The notes under the pieces: generated by a model | Databases searched by the model: none | The model's input: the letters and a program-made list of their open reading frames with translations, nothing else | Told to the model about the DNA's origin: nothing | In this document: one piece after another, positions 1 to 7,638 of the stretch | How positions within the stretch are numbered: position 1 is the first letter of the stretch | How the letters are laid out: each line of letters begins with the position of its first letter | Assembly: GCF_020740535.1 (NCBI RefSeq) | Contig: NZ_CP082362.1 | Location: 1,984,001 to 2,048,000 of the forward strand | Length of the DNA: 64,000 nucleotides | Reading direction: 5' to 3' | DNA from: Streptomyces profundus | Lineage (GTDB): Bacteria; Actinomycetota; Actinomycetes; Streptomycetales; Streptomycetaceae | Made by a program: the position numbers and the translations under genes

Positions 1-1
1 G

Positions 2-352
2 GATCTGCCGGTCGGCAAGAGCGATCCGGGCGAGCCGGTGACCACCACCGCCGTACGGGAGTTGCGCGAGGAGACGGGGCTGGTCGTGAAGGAGTCGGCG
101 CTCCGGCTGGCCCATGTGCTGCATGTGGCGCGCGGCGTCGAGGCGCCCAACGGCTTCGTCACGGTGGTGTTCAGGACCGAGGACTGGAGCGGCGAGCCGC
201 GCAACGTCGAACCGGCCAAGCACTCCGAGGTGCGCTGGGTGGACGTCGACGCGCTGCCCGCGTACTCGGCGACCATGGTCTTCGGCGGCGACCGCCTGGT
301 GGAGCGCTGCCTGAGCGACGAGGTCGACCTGACCCTCCTCGGCTGGCCGTGA
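2..352 (+). CDS. Nudix hydrolase, 3' part (5' end outside window)
   Basis: The reading frame is open from the left edge, so the gene starts upstream of the window. A complete Nudix box is visible about ten codons before the first in-frame GTG at 38: G-x5-E-x7-REL-x-EE-x-G-L, starting at GKSDPGE and ending REETGL. Because the GTG lies inside this box it cannot be the true start. Nudix enzymes bind Mg2+ through the box glutamates and cleave nucleoside diphosphate-X compounds; the substrate cannot be told from this fragment. The visible C-terminal part is of normal size for the family. A non-coding stretch follows before the prsH-sigH pair. Confidence 0.85.
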   Translation, partial: DLPVGKSDPGEPVTTTAVRELREETGLVVKESALRLAHVLHVARGVEAPNGFVTVVFRTEDWSGEPRNVEPAKHSEVRWVDVDALPAYSATMVFGGDRLVERCLSDEVDLTLLGWP

Positions 353-624
353 CGCGTGGGGCCCCTGGGGCAGTACGATCAACGACCATCGCGGTGATCA
401 CGCACAACATCTGTCGTGGACACGGGATTTGACGCCACCCCACCGGGCACAGTAAGCACTGAGTGCATTACGATGAGTAATACCGCTGAGGTGGTCGGGT
501 CGGTCGGCCACATCCCGGGTCAGGCGACAGCGCGCTGTGGATCGCGGTAGCGTCGCAGGGCGGCCAGGGCACCTCGGTGGTGCCCTGGAGCGCTTACGAA
601 CTGTGAGTCTCTGTGGAGGTGAGG
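353..624 (+). promoter_or_regulatory. Upstream region of prsH-sigH
   Basis: This 270-base stretch has no convincing gene. It is less GC-rich than its flanks and must hold the promoters of the anti-sigma/sigma operon. An imperfect inverted repeat lies at 452-471 (GTAAGCAC, then GTGC-A-TTAC). In S. coelicolor sigH has several promoters, one repressed by BldD; I cannot assign individual promoters here. Confidence 0.4.
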
Positions 625-1038
625 GTGTCCCAATTCCCAGGTGAGCCCGGATCGCAGGACTTCGTCGAAGTCCGGCTACCGGCCGCGGGTGCGTATCTGT
701 CGGTGCTGCGGACGGCCACGGCCGGGCTCGCGGCCCGACTGGACTTCACCCTCGACGAGATCGAGGATCTGCGCATCGCGGTGGACGAGGCGTGCGCCAT
801 TCTGCTCCAGCAGGCCATCCACGGCAGTGTGCTCGACTGCGTCTTCACGCTGGTCGGCGACGCGCTGCGGGTCACGGTCTCCGCCCCGACCACGGAGGGG
901 CACGCGCCGGAGCGTGACACCTTCGCCTGGACAGTGCTCACCGCGCTCGCCGGCGAAGTCGAATCGACCGTCGCCGAGGACAAGACGGTCAGCATCAGCC
1001 TGCACAAGAAGCGCGGCGCCGCCCCCGGAGCGCCGTGA
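625..1038 (+). CDS. prsH: Anti-sigma factor of the RsbW family (PrsH/UshX type)
   Basis: The product is a 137-residue single-domain HATPase_c protein of the RsbW kinase family. It should bind and inhibit the SigH protein encoded immediately downstream. I chose GTG 625 because GGAGG at 615-619 sits at good spacing; GTGs at 613 and 619 are in frame but overlap that ribosome-binding site. The helix corresponding to the N-box reads VDEACAILL, so the usual ATP-binding asparagine is not obvious, although a C-terminal HATPase strand pattern is present. The stop codon overlaps the GTG of sigH by four bases, which implies translational coupling and balanced production. The name follows the S. coelicolor prsH-sigH pair, and wblE and the das genes downstream support that synteny. 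Confidence 0.85.
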   Translation: MSQFPGEPGSQDFVEVRLPAAGAYLSVLRTATAGLAARLDFTLDEIEDLRIAVDEACAILLQQAIHGSVLDCVFTLVGDALRVTVSAPTTEGHAPERDTFAWTVLTALAGEVESTVAEDKTVSISLHKKRGAAPGAP

Positions 1039-1970
1039 CCGGCGCCCAGGGGCCGCCACGGGACGAGGGGGCCGAGGTGAACGAGGTGGACCAGACAGCG
1101 CGCACGGCGGCACACCAACAGCCGGCCGGCGCGGCCATTCCCGGGCAGTCCGACCCGCCGATCCGGCGGTTCGGAGCCGACCAACCACAGACGCGACGCC
1201 GTCTGTCGGCCGATCCGCAGGACCGCAGCGCGGCCAGGGCCCTCTTCGTCCGGCTGCGCGAGCTGCCCGAAGGCTCAGCGGCGAAGGCGGAGTTGCGCGA
1301 CACCCTGGTGCGCATGCATCTGCCGCTGGTGGAGCATCTCGCGCGCCGCTTCCGCAATCGGGGCGAGCCGCTGGACGACCTCACCCAGGTCGCCACCATC
1401 GGGTTGATCAAGTCCGTCGACCGCTTCGACCCCGAGCGCGGCGTGGAGTTCTCCACCTACGCCACGCCCACCGTGGTCGGCGAGATCAAACGGCACTTCC
1501 GGGACAAGGGCTGGGCCGTGCGGGTCCCCCGGCGGCTCCAGGAGCTGCGCCTCTCGCTGAGCCAGGCCACCGCTGAGCTGTCCCAACAGCACGGCAGGGC
1601 CCCCACGGTGCACGAGCTGGCCCAGCGGCTGAACATCTCCGAAGAGGATGTACTGGAGGGCCTGGAGTCGGCCAACGCGTACAGCACGCTCTCCCTGGAC
1701 GTCCCCGACACCGACGACGAGTCGCCGGCCGTCGCCGACACGCTGGGCGCCGAGGACGACGCGCTGGAGGGCGTGGAGTACCGCGAGTCGCTCAAGCCCC
1801 TGCTGGAGCAACTGCCGCCCAGGGAGAAGAAGATCCTGCTGCTGCGCTTCTTCGGCAACATGACCCAGTCGCAGATCGCCCAGGAGGTCGGCATCTCGCA
1901 GATGCATGTCTCCCGGCTGTTGGCCCGCACCCTGGCCCAACTCCGGGAGAAGCTGCTCGTCGAGGAGTGA
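1035..1970 (+). CDS. sigH: Stress-response RNA polymerase sigma factor, SigB/SigF family (SigH)
   Basis: The product is a 311-residue group 3 sigma factor. Region 2 is clear, with LVEHLARRF, the DDLTQVATIGLIKSVDRFDP segment and a FSTYATPTVVGEIKRHFRDK stretch. Region 3 (VPRRLQELR) follows, and a C-terminal region 4 helix-turn-helix contains REKKILLLRFFGNMTQSQIAQEVGIS. The first 60 or so residues are a low-complexity extension; in-frame GTG 1078 could give a shorter form, and several SigH forms are reported in S. coelicolor. GTG 1035 overlaps the prsH stop. The family reads promoters of the GTTT-N14-16-GGGTA type and responds to osmotic or general stress; a candidate target lies at 59645-59668. 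Confidence 0.92.
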   Translation: MTGAQGPPRDEGAEVNEVDQTARTAAHQQPAGAAIPGQSDPPIRRFGADQPQTRRRLSADPQDRSAARALFVRLRELPEGSAAKAELRDTLVRMHLPLVEHLARRFRNRGEPLDDLTQVATIGLIKSVDRFDPERGVEFSTYATPTVVGEIKRHFRDKGWAVRVPRRLQELRLSLSQATAELSQQHGRAPTVHELAQRLNISEEDVLEGLESANAYSTLSLDVPDTDDESPAVADTLGAEDDALEGVEYRESLKPLLEQLPPREKKILLLRFFGNMTQSQIAQEVGISQMHVSRLLARTLAQLREKLLVEE

Positions 1971-2012
1971 GGGCCCGACCGTCCTTCGCCACCGGACGGT
2001 CGCCCGCCCGGA

Positions 2013-2444
2013 TCAGGCCCGCTCAGGACCCACGCCGAGCGCCTCGGTGGCGGTGGGGCTGAGCAGGGAGCCGAGCACCACGGCCACCGAGCCCGCCAGG
2101 GCCAGCGCGGCCACCACCCAGGCGCCTCCGCTGCCCAGCAGCGTGAAGGAGATCGGCAGCCCGAGCAACTGCGCCATCACGGCCGGGCCCCGGCTCCAGC
2201 GCCGCAGCCGCCACAGCCCGTGCCCCGCCATCAGCGGTATGCCGGCGAGCGCCAGCAGGGTGAGACCGCCGGCCACCGCCTGGCCGAGATCATCCGAATC
2301 CCCACCGACGGCGAACACCAGGAGCAGCGCGCCGACCCCGGCCAACACCGCTCCCTGCGCGCCGCACAGCACGGCGGCCAACGCGATCCGACGCGGCCGA
2401 CGGGCCTCCATCCGCTCCGCTTCCCGCGGGCTCTTCTCGCTCAC
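2013..2444 (-). CDS. Small integral membrane protein, function unknown
   Basis: The protein has 143 residues with a basic N-terminus (EARRPRR) followed by about four hydrophobic segments: IALAAVLCGAQGAVLAGVGA, LTLLALAGIPLMAGHG, MAQLLGLPISFTLL and WVVAALALAGSVAVVLG. GTG 2444 is the likely start, since upstream in-frame codons run antisense into the lipid kinase gene. It is convergent with sigH and divergent from the lipid kinase gene, whose promoter it shares. No catalytic motif is visible. Streptomycetes carry many proteins of this kind, so I give no function. Confidence 0.75.
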   Translation of the reverse strand: MSEKSPREAERMEARRPRRIALAAVLCGAQGAVLAGVGALLLVFAVGGDSDDLGQAVAGGLTLLALAGIPLMAGHGLWRLRRWSRGPAVMAQLLGLPISFTLLGSGGAWVVAALALAGSVAVVLGSLLSPTATEALGVGPERA

Positions 2445-2505
2445 CCGGCCAGGGTATAAGGCACCGCCCCCACGCCGAGGCGCCTGACCTGGGTACCCTG
2501 CCACC

Positions 2506-3477
2506 ATGCGCGCACTTCTCGTGGTCAACCCCGTAGCCACCACCACCAGTGCGCGGACCCGTGACGTGCTCAGCCACGCGCTGGCCAGCGACCTCAAGCT
2601 CGATGTCGCCGCCACCGAGTACCGGGGCCACGCCCGGCGTCTCGCCCGCCAGGCGGCGGAGTCGGGCACCACGGATGTGGTGATCGCGCTCGGCGGGGAC
2701 GGCACGGTCAACGAGGTCGTCAACGGGCTGCTGCACAACGGGCCCGACCCCGGCGGCGAGCTGCCCCGGCTGGCGGTGGTGCCCGGCGGCTCGACCAATG
2801 TCTTCGCCCGGGCGCTCGGGCTCCCCAACGACGCCGTGGAGGCCACCGGCGCGCTGCTCGACGCCCTGCACGCCCGCTCCGAGCGCACCGTCGGCCTGGG
2901 CCTGGCCACGGGCACCCCCGGCACCCCGGACGCGGAGGTGCCGAGCCGTTGGTTCACGTTCTGCGCCGGCTACGGCTTCGACGCGGGAGTGATCGGCCGG
3001 GTGGAGGGGCAGCGGGAGCGGGGCAAACGTTCCACCCACGCGCTGTATGTGCGGCAGGCGATGCGGCATTTCCTCGGCGACCGGCAGCGGACGCACGGCA
3101 CCATCTCGTTGACCCGCCCCGGCGAAGAGCCCGTCGAGGGGCTGGTGTTGTCGATAATCTGCAATACGGCACCCTGGACCTTCCTGGGGAACCGGCCGGT
3201 GTACGCCGCGCCGCGCGCCTCGTTCGACACGGGGCTCGATCTGCTCGGCCTCTCCCGCCTCTCCTCGGCCGCCGTCACGCGCTACGGAACCCAACTGCTG
3301 CGCTCCAGCCCGGACCGAGGGCCACATGGCCGACATGTCGTGTCGTTGCATGACGAAACGGAGTTCACCTTGCAATCGCAGGCGCCACTGCCGTTTCAGC
3401 TTGATGGTGACCACCTGGGACTGCGAAACAGCGTCTCCTTCACAGGCGTGCGCCGTGCACTGCGTGTGATTGTGTGA
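2506..3477 (+). CDS. Diacylglycerol/lipid kinase family protein
   Basis: The product is a 323-residue member of the DAGK catalytic superfamily. It has the nucleotide-binding motif GGDGTVNEV at residues 63-71 and PGGSTNVFARALGLP about 35 residues later, both typical of bacterial lipid kinases such as DgkB. The C-terminal beta-rich half ends with a FQLDGDHLG segment normal for the family. It probably phosphorylates diacylglycerol or a related lipid with ATP at the membrane surface. ATG 2506 follows directly on the divergent promoter region. In S. coelicolor a kinase of this family also lies between sigH and wblE, which supports the synteny. Confidence 0.88.
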   Translation: MRALLVVNPVATTTSARTRDVLSHALASDLKLDVAATEYRGHARRLARQAAESGTTDVVIALGGDGTVNEVVNGLLHNGPDPGGELPRLAVVPGGSTNVFARALGLPNDAVEATGALLDALHARSERTVGLGLATGTPGTPDAEVPSRWFTFCAGYGFDAGVIGRVEGQRERGKRSTHALYVRQAMRHFLGDRQRTHGTISLTRPGEEPVEGLVLSIICNTAPWTFLGNRPVYAAPRASFDTGLDLLGLSRLSSAAVTRYGTQLLRSSPDRGPHGRHVVSLHDETEFTLQSQAPLPFQLDGDHLGLRNSVSFTGVRRALRVIV

Positions 3478-3813
3478 GCAGAACCGCGAAAACTCCTTCT
3501 AGTCGAACGTTTAGCGCAGACTCCACCCAAGGGAATTAGGGTTGTGAGCTAGGCGACACCAAGGATTCAAAAAAAACTTGTCGGAAGGGGTTGTATCCGT
3601 CGCCGAGGTTTGCGAACCTCTTCATGGCGATCGGGACGGCCAAGCCCTTGGCCCCCTTGAGAGCCCGAATCCTTCCCTCCCATCCTGCGGGATCGCATGA
3701 GGGGCTTCACTCTGAGCGACGTCCAACCGACGGCTCGTTCCCTGTGAGGGGATTCGTGAAAGCGTTCACATTCACAAGCAATGTAACTGCAACGTGCAGG
3801 AGATGGAGCAGAC
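3478..3813 (+). promoter_or_regulatory. Long upstream region of wblE
   Basis: This 336-base gene-free stretch is comparatively AT-rich and includes an A8 run near 3570. A perfect 6+6 inverted repeat, GAGGTT-TGCG-AACCTC, lies at 3605-3620. GGAG near 3800 serves as the wblE ribosome-binding site. The length and composition suggest a regulated promoter with an untranslated leader. No SigR-type promoter is seen. Confidence 0.5.
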
Positions 3814-4071
3814 ATGGACTGGCGTCACAGCGCCGTTTGCCGCGAGGAAGACCCCGAGCTGTTCTTCCCCATCGGCAACACCGGTCCCGCGCTGCTGCAG
3901 ATCGAGGAAGCCAAGGCCGTCTGCCGCCGCTGCCCCGTGATGGAGCAGTGCCTGCAGTGGGCTCTGGAGTCCGGCCAGGACTCCGGCGTCTGGGGCGGCA
4001 TGAGCGAGGACGAGCGCCGCGCCATGAAGCGCCGCGCCGCCCGCAACCGAGCGCGCAAGGCCACCGCCTGA
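3814..4071 (+). CDS. wblE: WhiB-family iron-sulfur transcription factor WblE
   Basis: The 85-residue product has the four WhiB cysteines at 9, 37, 40 and 46, which ligate a [4Fe-4S] cluster in this family. The G-V-W-G-G turn follows, then a very basic tail (RRAMKRRAARNRARKA) that contacts DNA. Sequence and size fit WblE, the Streptomyces counterpart of mycobacterial WhiB1, a nitric-oxide-sensitive regulator that works with the principal sigma factor. ATG 3814 has GGAG about ten bases upstream. The neighbouring PdtaS-like kinase matches the whiB1-pdtaS neighbourhood of mycobacteria. A strong terminator follows. Confidence 0.96.
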   Translation: MDWRHSAVCREEDPELFFPIGNTGPALLQIEEAKAVCRRCPVMEQCLQWALESGQDSGVWGGMSEDERRAMKRRAARNRARKATA

Positions 4072-4152
4072 CACAGGCCGGCGCCGCCGCCCCTTCGCTG
4101 CCCCGAGCCGCAGCACCCGCACCGACCGAGGTGCACATCGCGTAGAACGTGA

Positions 4153-4195
4153 TGAGCCCCGGCACCAGGCCGAAAGGCCAGGGCGCCGGGGCTCA
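4153..4195. terminator. Bidirectional hairpin terminator between wblE and the histidine kinase gene
   Basis: An outer 11-bp perfect stem (TGAGCCCCGGC / GCCGGGGCTCA) encloses an inner GGCC-GAAA-GGCC hairpin. It lies between convergent genes and can end transcription from both sides. Confidence 0.85.
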
Positions 4196-4278
4196 GTGCT
4201 GTCCACCGGCCTTCCCGGTGCGCGCCTTCCCCGTAGGGGAATTGACGGCTCGTCAACTCCCTTACAGATCTTCCCTCC

Positions 4279-5763
4279 TCAGCGCTTCTCGGGTTCGAGA
4301 GGCAGGTCGAGGACCACCCGGGTGCCACCGCCCTCGGCGGGGAACATGTCGAACCGGCCGCCCAACTCCCCCTCGACCAGGGTGCGGACGATCTGTAGCC
4401 CGAGATTCCCGCCGCCCCGCGGATCGAAGCCCGCCGGCAGGCCCCGCCCGTCGTCCTGCACCGTGACCAGCAGCCGGTGCGCCGAGCGCGTCGCCTCGGC
4501 GCGTGTCGCCGCCACGTCGATCGTGCCCCGCTCCCCCGGGCCGAAGGCGTGCTCAAGGGCGTTCTGCAACACCTCGGTGAGCACCATGGAGAGCGGCGTC
4601 GCCGTCTCCGCCTCCAGAATCCCGAACCGGCCGGTACGCCGGCCCACCACCCGGCCGTCCGGGGAGAGTTCGGCGACCATCGCGATCACCCGGTCGGCGA
4701 TCTCGTCGAACTCCACCCGCTCGTCGAGGTTCTGCGAGAGGGTCTCGTGCACGATGGCGATCGAACCGACCCGGCGAACGGCCTCCTCCAGCGCCGCCCT
4801 AGCGTTGGAGTCACCGGCGGCGCCGATCCGTCGCGCCTGTAGGCGGAGCAGCGCGGCCACGGTTTGTAGATTGTTCTTCACGCGATGGTGGATCTCGCGG
4901 ATTGTCGCGTCCTTGGTAATCAACTCGCGCTCTCTGCGCCGCAATTCCGTCACATCGCGGAGCAGTATCAACGAACCGATGCGTTCGCCCTTGGGTTTGA
5001 GGGGAATGGCGCGCAGTTGGATCACGCAGTCGGCGCCCTCGATCTCCGCCTCCCGAGGCGCCCAGCCGCTGGCCAGCTTGACCAGGGACTCGTCGACAGG
5101 GCCACGGGTCGGGGCCAGTTCGGCCGTGGTGGGGCCCAGCGGAAGGCCGACCAGATCGGTGGCCAGGCCCAGCCGGTGGTAGGCGGAGAGCGCGTTGGGG
5201 CTGGCGTACTGCACCACGCCGTCGGCGTCCAGGCGGATGAAACCGTCCCCCACCCGGGGCGCCCGGTCCATCCCCACCTGCTGGCCGGGGAACGGGAAGG
5301 CGCCGCCGGCGATCATCTGCGCCAGGTCGGAGGCGCTCTGCAGATAGGTGAGCTCCAACCGGCTCGGCGTGCGCACGGTCAGCAGGTTGGTGTTGCGCGC
5401 GATCACGCCGAGCACCTGGCCCTCCCGGCGCACCGGGATGGACTCCACCCGCACCGGGACCTCCTCACGCCACTCGGGATCGCCCTCGCGCACGATCCGC
5501 CCCTCGTCCAGGGCGACGTCGAGCAACGGCCGGCGGCCCCGGGGCACCAGATGGCCGACCATGTCGTCCTGGTAGGAGGTGGGCCCGGTGTTGGGCCGCA
5601 TCTGCGCCACGGAGACGAAGCGGGTGCCGTCCTCGGTGGGGAGCCACAGGACCAGGTCGGCGAAGGAGAGGTCGGAGAGCAGCTGCCATTCGGAGACCAG
5701 GAGATGGAGCCATTCCAGGTCCCCGGTTCCCAGGGCGGTGTGCTGACGTACGAGGTCGTTCAT
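4279..5763 (-). CDS. pdtaS: Cytosolic sensor histidine kinase, PdtaS type (GAF-PAS-HisKA_2-HATPase)
   Basis: The protein has about 494 residues and no transmembrane segment. The N-terminal 150 residues form a GAF-like sensor. A PAS-like domain follows from about 170 to 270 (FIRLDADGVVQYASPNALSAY). The kinase core is of the HisKA_2 class, with the phosphoacceptor histidine in EIHHRVKNNLQTV at about residue 293, then a HATPase domain with NALEHAF and DDGRGLP motifs. This is the architecture of mycobacterial PdtaS, whose partner PdtaR is an ANTAR antiterminator; no partner regulator lies nearby. I prefer ATG 5763 (MNDLV), but GTG 5772 three codons upstream is possible and neither has a strong ribosome-binding site. 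Confidence 0.9.
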   Translation of the reverse strand: MNDLVRQHTALGTGDLEWLHLLVSEWQLLSDLSFADLVLWLPTEDGTRFVSVAQMRPNTGPTSYQDDMVGHLVPRGRRPLLDVALDEGRIVREGDPEWREEVPVRVESIPVRREGQVLGVIARNTNLLTVRTPSRLELTYLQSASDLAQMIAGGAFPFPGQQVGMDRAPRVGDGFIRLDADGVVQYASPNALSAYHRLGLATDLVGLPLGPTTAELAPTRGPVDESLVKLASGWAPREAEIEGADCVIQLRAIPLKPKGERIGSLILLRDVTELRRRERELITKDATIREIHHRVKNNLQTVAALLRLQARRIGAAGDSNARAALEEAVRRVGSIAIVHETLSQNLDERVEFDEIADRVIAMVAELSPDGRVVGRRTGRFGILEAETATPLSMVLTEVLQNALEHAFGPGERGTIDVAATRAEATRSAHRLLVTVQDDGRGLPAGFDPRGGGNLGLQIVRTLVEGELGGRFDMFPAEGGGTRVVLDLPLEPEKR

Positions 5764-5925
5764 GGAGGGCACACTCGGAGCTTACCGGCGAGCGTCTTGC
5801 GACGGTCCGGATGCTCCTTGTGATCAAGTTGTGACGGGGAACGACGAAACCACGCAGGAAGTCCGTTCAGAGCATGGACACATGAGACGGGCCCGGTCCA
5901 GAATGGAAGGGACCAGCACAGTCTT

Positions 5926-5950
5926 CTGCTCTCCCCGCACAGGAGAGCAG
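5926..5950. terminator. Nine-base-pair hairpin downstream of the TetR gene
   Basis: A perfect stem CTGCTCTCC / GGAGAGCAG has a 7-base loop. It lies in the roughly 390-base gap between the TetR gene and the kinase gene, both on the minus strand. It may terminate the TetR transcript or act in the kinase leader. The rest of the gap (6060-6150) is a C-rich low-complexity run without genes. Confidence 0.5.
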
Positions 5951-6151
5951 AGCGGGGCCCGGCGCTTTCTGCCCTGACGGCGCCCCGGGCCCGAAATCGC
6001 TCCGGGCTGCGGTGCCAAGAGGGTTGAGGGTCCCTCTTCGGTGCCGCGGCCCGTGGGTGTTTCTTGGGGCTTCTCCCTCGGCCCCCCTTTAGCCCTCGCC
6101 CCCCTTGCTCCCTCGGCCCTCTTCGGCCCTTGGGTGGGCAGGCCGCCCAGC

Positions 6152-6781
6152 TCAGGGGATCTCGATCACCGGGCCGTCGAACTCCTCGGGCCAGGCGCGC
6201 AGCGCGGCCTCGGCCACCACCGCCAGCTCGGCCGCCGTGGCGCCGTCCCTGGCCTGCTGGTTCATCCCCTGGATCACCGCGCCGGTGAACCGGGCCAGGC
6301 CCTCGGCGTCGACCGTCGCCGGCAGCACGCCGGCGGCGATGTCCATCCGGACCCGATCGCGCACGGCCCCGAAGTTGCCCAGCCGGCGGACCCGCAGCTC
6401 CTCGGCGACCTCCCGGGCCGACTCCGCGTAGTTGGTGACCGCCGAGGCCACGAGACAGCCGGCGGGCCGCCCCGGCCTGGTGTACTCGACGGCGGCCTCG
6501 CGCAGCACCCGGGCCACGCCGCTGCGGGCGGTGGGCTCCTCCGCCAGCGCCCGGCCGATGAAGGAGCCGTAGCGCTCGACATAGAAGGCCACCACCTCCT
6601 CGAAGAGGCTGCGCTTGTCACCGAAGGCGGCATAGAGGCTGGGCGCCCCGATGCCCATCGCCGCCGTGAGATCGGCGATCGACGTGGCCTCGTAGCCGTG
6701 CTCCCAGAAGGCGTGGGTGGCCTGCTCCAGGGCCGTCTCGCGGTCAAAGGAACGGGGGCGTCCACGCGAACGAGTGACCAT
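6152..6781 (-). CDS. TetR-family transcriptional regulator
   Basis: The 209-residue protein starts MVTRSRGRPRSFDRETALEQ and has a TetR_N helix-turn-helix near residues 10-57 (ATSIADLTAAMGIGAPSLYAAFGDKRSLF). The C-terminal ligand-binding part resembles the group whose members control divergent oxidoreductase genes (EEL-x3-LGNFGAVRDRV). ATG 6781 is chosen over ATG 6790. The gene diverges from the SDR gene at 6874, and a matching inverted repeat fills the space between them, so it most likely represses that gene and itself. Confidence 0.88.
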   Translation of the reverse strand: MVTRSRGRPRSFDRETALEQATHAFWEHGYEATSIADLTAAMGIGAPSLYAAFGDKRSLFEEVVAFYVERYGSFIGRALAEEPTARSGVARVLREAAVEYTRPGRPAGCLVASAVTNYAESAREVAEELRVRRLGNFGAVRDRVRMDIAAGVLPATVDAEGLARFTGAVIQGMNQQARDGATAAELAVVAEAALRAWPEEFDGPVIEIP

Positions 6782-6792
6782 GACCCTCATTC

Positions 6793-6845
6793 TATAGCGC
6801 TCGCTTCAGAAAGGCTGCTACGGTTCTTCTGTAGCGATCACTAGA
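6793..6845. promoter_or_regulatory. Candidate TetR operator: 19-base imperfect inverted repeat
   Basis: The arm at 6793-6811 (TATAGCGCTCGCTTCAGAA) and the arm at 6827-6845 (TTCTGTAGCGATCACTAGA) are complementary at 15 of 19 positions. They occupy most of the short intergenic space between the TetR and SDR starts, as expected of a shared operator. Confidence 0.65.
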
Positions 6846-6873
6846 TAATTCTCTGGGGAAGGCCGTACGACAC

Positions 6874-7629
6874 ATGAGCACGCTGAAGAACAAGACGGCC
6901 CTGGTCACGGGCGGCAGCCGGGGCATCGGGCGGGCGGTCGCCGAGCGGTTGGCGGCGGACGGCGCGCGCGTCGTTGTCCACTACGGGGAGCGGGCGGACG
7001 CCGCCAAGGAGACGGTCGCGGCCATCGAGCAGGCGGGCGGCAGCGCCTTCGCCCTGCGCGCCAGGCTGGGCGAGCCGGGGGATGCCGAGGCGCTCTGGGC
7101 GGCCTTCGACGAGCAGGCCGACGGCCTGGACATCCTGGTGAACAACGCGGGCGTCGGCACCGCGGTCGACTTCGTCGGCACCTCGCCCGAGGAGTTCGAC
7201 CGGCTTCAGGCGATCAACGTCAGAGCGCCGTTCTTCATCACCCAGCTGGGGCTCAGCCGGTTGCGTGACGGGGGCCGGATCATCAATCTCTCCTCCGGCC
7301 TCTCCCAGCGGCCGGGGGCGATGCCGGCCATCCTCGCCTACTCGATGACGAAGGCCGCGGTGGACGCGTTCACTTCGGCCCTCGCCAAGGAGCTGGGGCC
7401 GCGCGGGATCACGGTCAACGCGGTGGCCCCCGGCATCGTGGACACGGAGATGAACACCGGGCTCGGGCTGTCGGATCCGGAGCGCAGGGCCGCCATCGCC
7501 TCGATGTCCCCGCTGGGCCAGGTCGGGGAGCCCGCACACATAGCGGACATCGCCGGCTTCCTGGCCTCCGCCGACTCCCGCTGGGTCACGGGGCAGTGGC
7601 TGGACGCCACCGGCGGCGCGCTGCTCTGA
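6874..7629 (+). CDS. Short-chain dehydrogenase/reductase, classical SDR
   Basis: The 251-residue protein has all classical SDR marks. The NAD(P) turn TGGSRGIG is at residues 12-19, NNAG at 90-93, the catalytic serine in NLSSG near 140, and the Y-x3-K pair at Tyr156/Lys160 in YSMTK. The C-terminal PGIVDTEMN and TGQWLDATGG segments are typical of 3-oxoacyl-ACP reductase-like members. The substrate is unknown. Its place opposite a TetR gene suggests induction by a xenobiotic or metabolite. It is convergent with the SIS-domain gene at 7639, ten bases away. Confidence 0.9.
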   Translation: MSTLKNKTALVTGGSRGIGRAVAERLAADGARVVVHYGERADAAKETVAAIEQAGGSAFALRARLGEPGDAEALWAAFDEQADGLDILVNNAGVGTAVDFVGTSPEEFDRLQAINVRAPFFITQLGLSRLRDGGRIINLSSGLSQRPGAMPAILAYSMTKAAVDAFTSALAKELGPRGITVNAVAPGIVDTEMNTGLGLSDPERRAAIASMSPLGQVGEPAHIADIAGFLASADSRWVTGQWLDATGGALL

Positions 7630-7638
7630 GCTGGGCGC

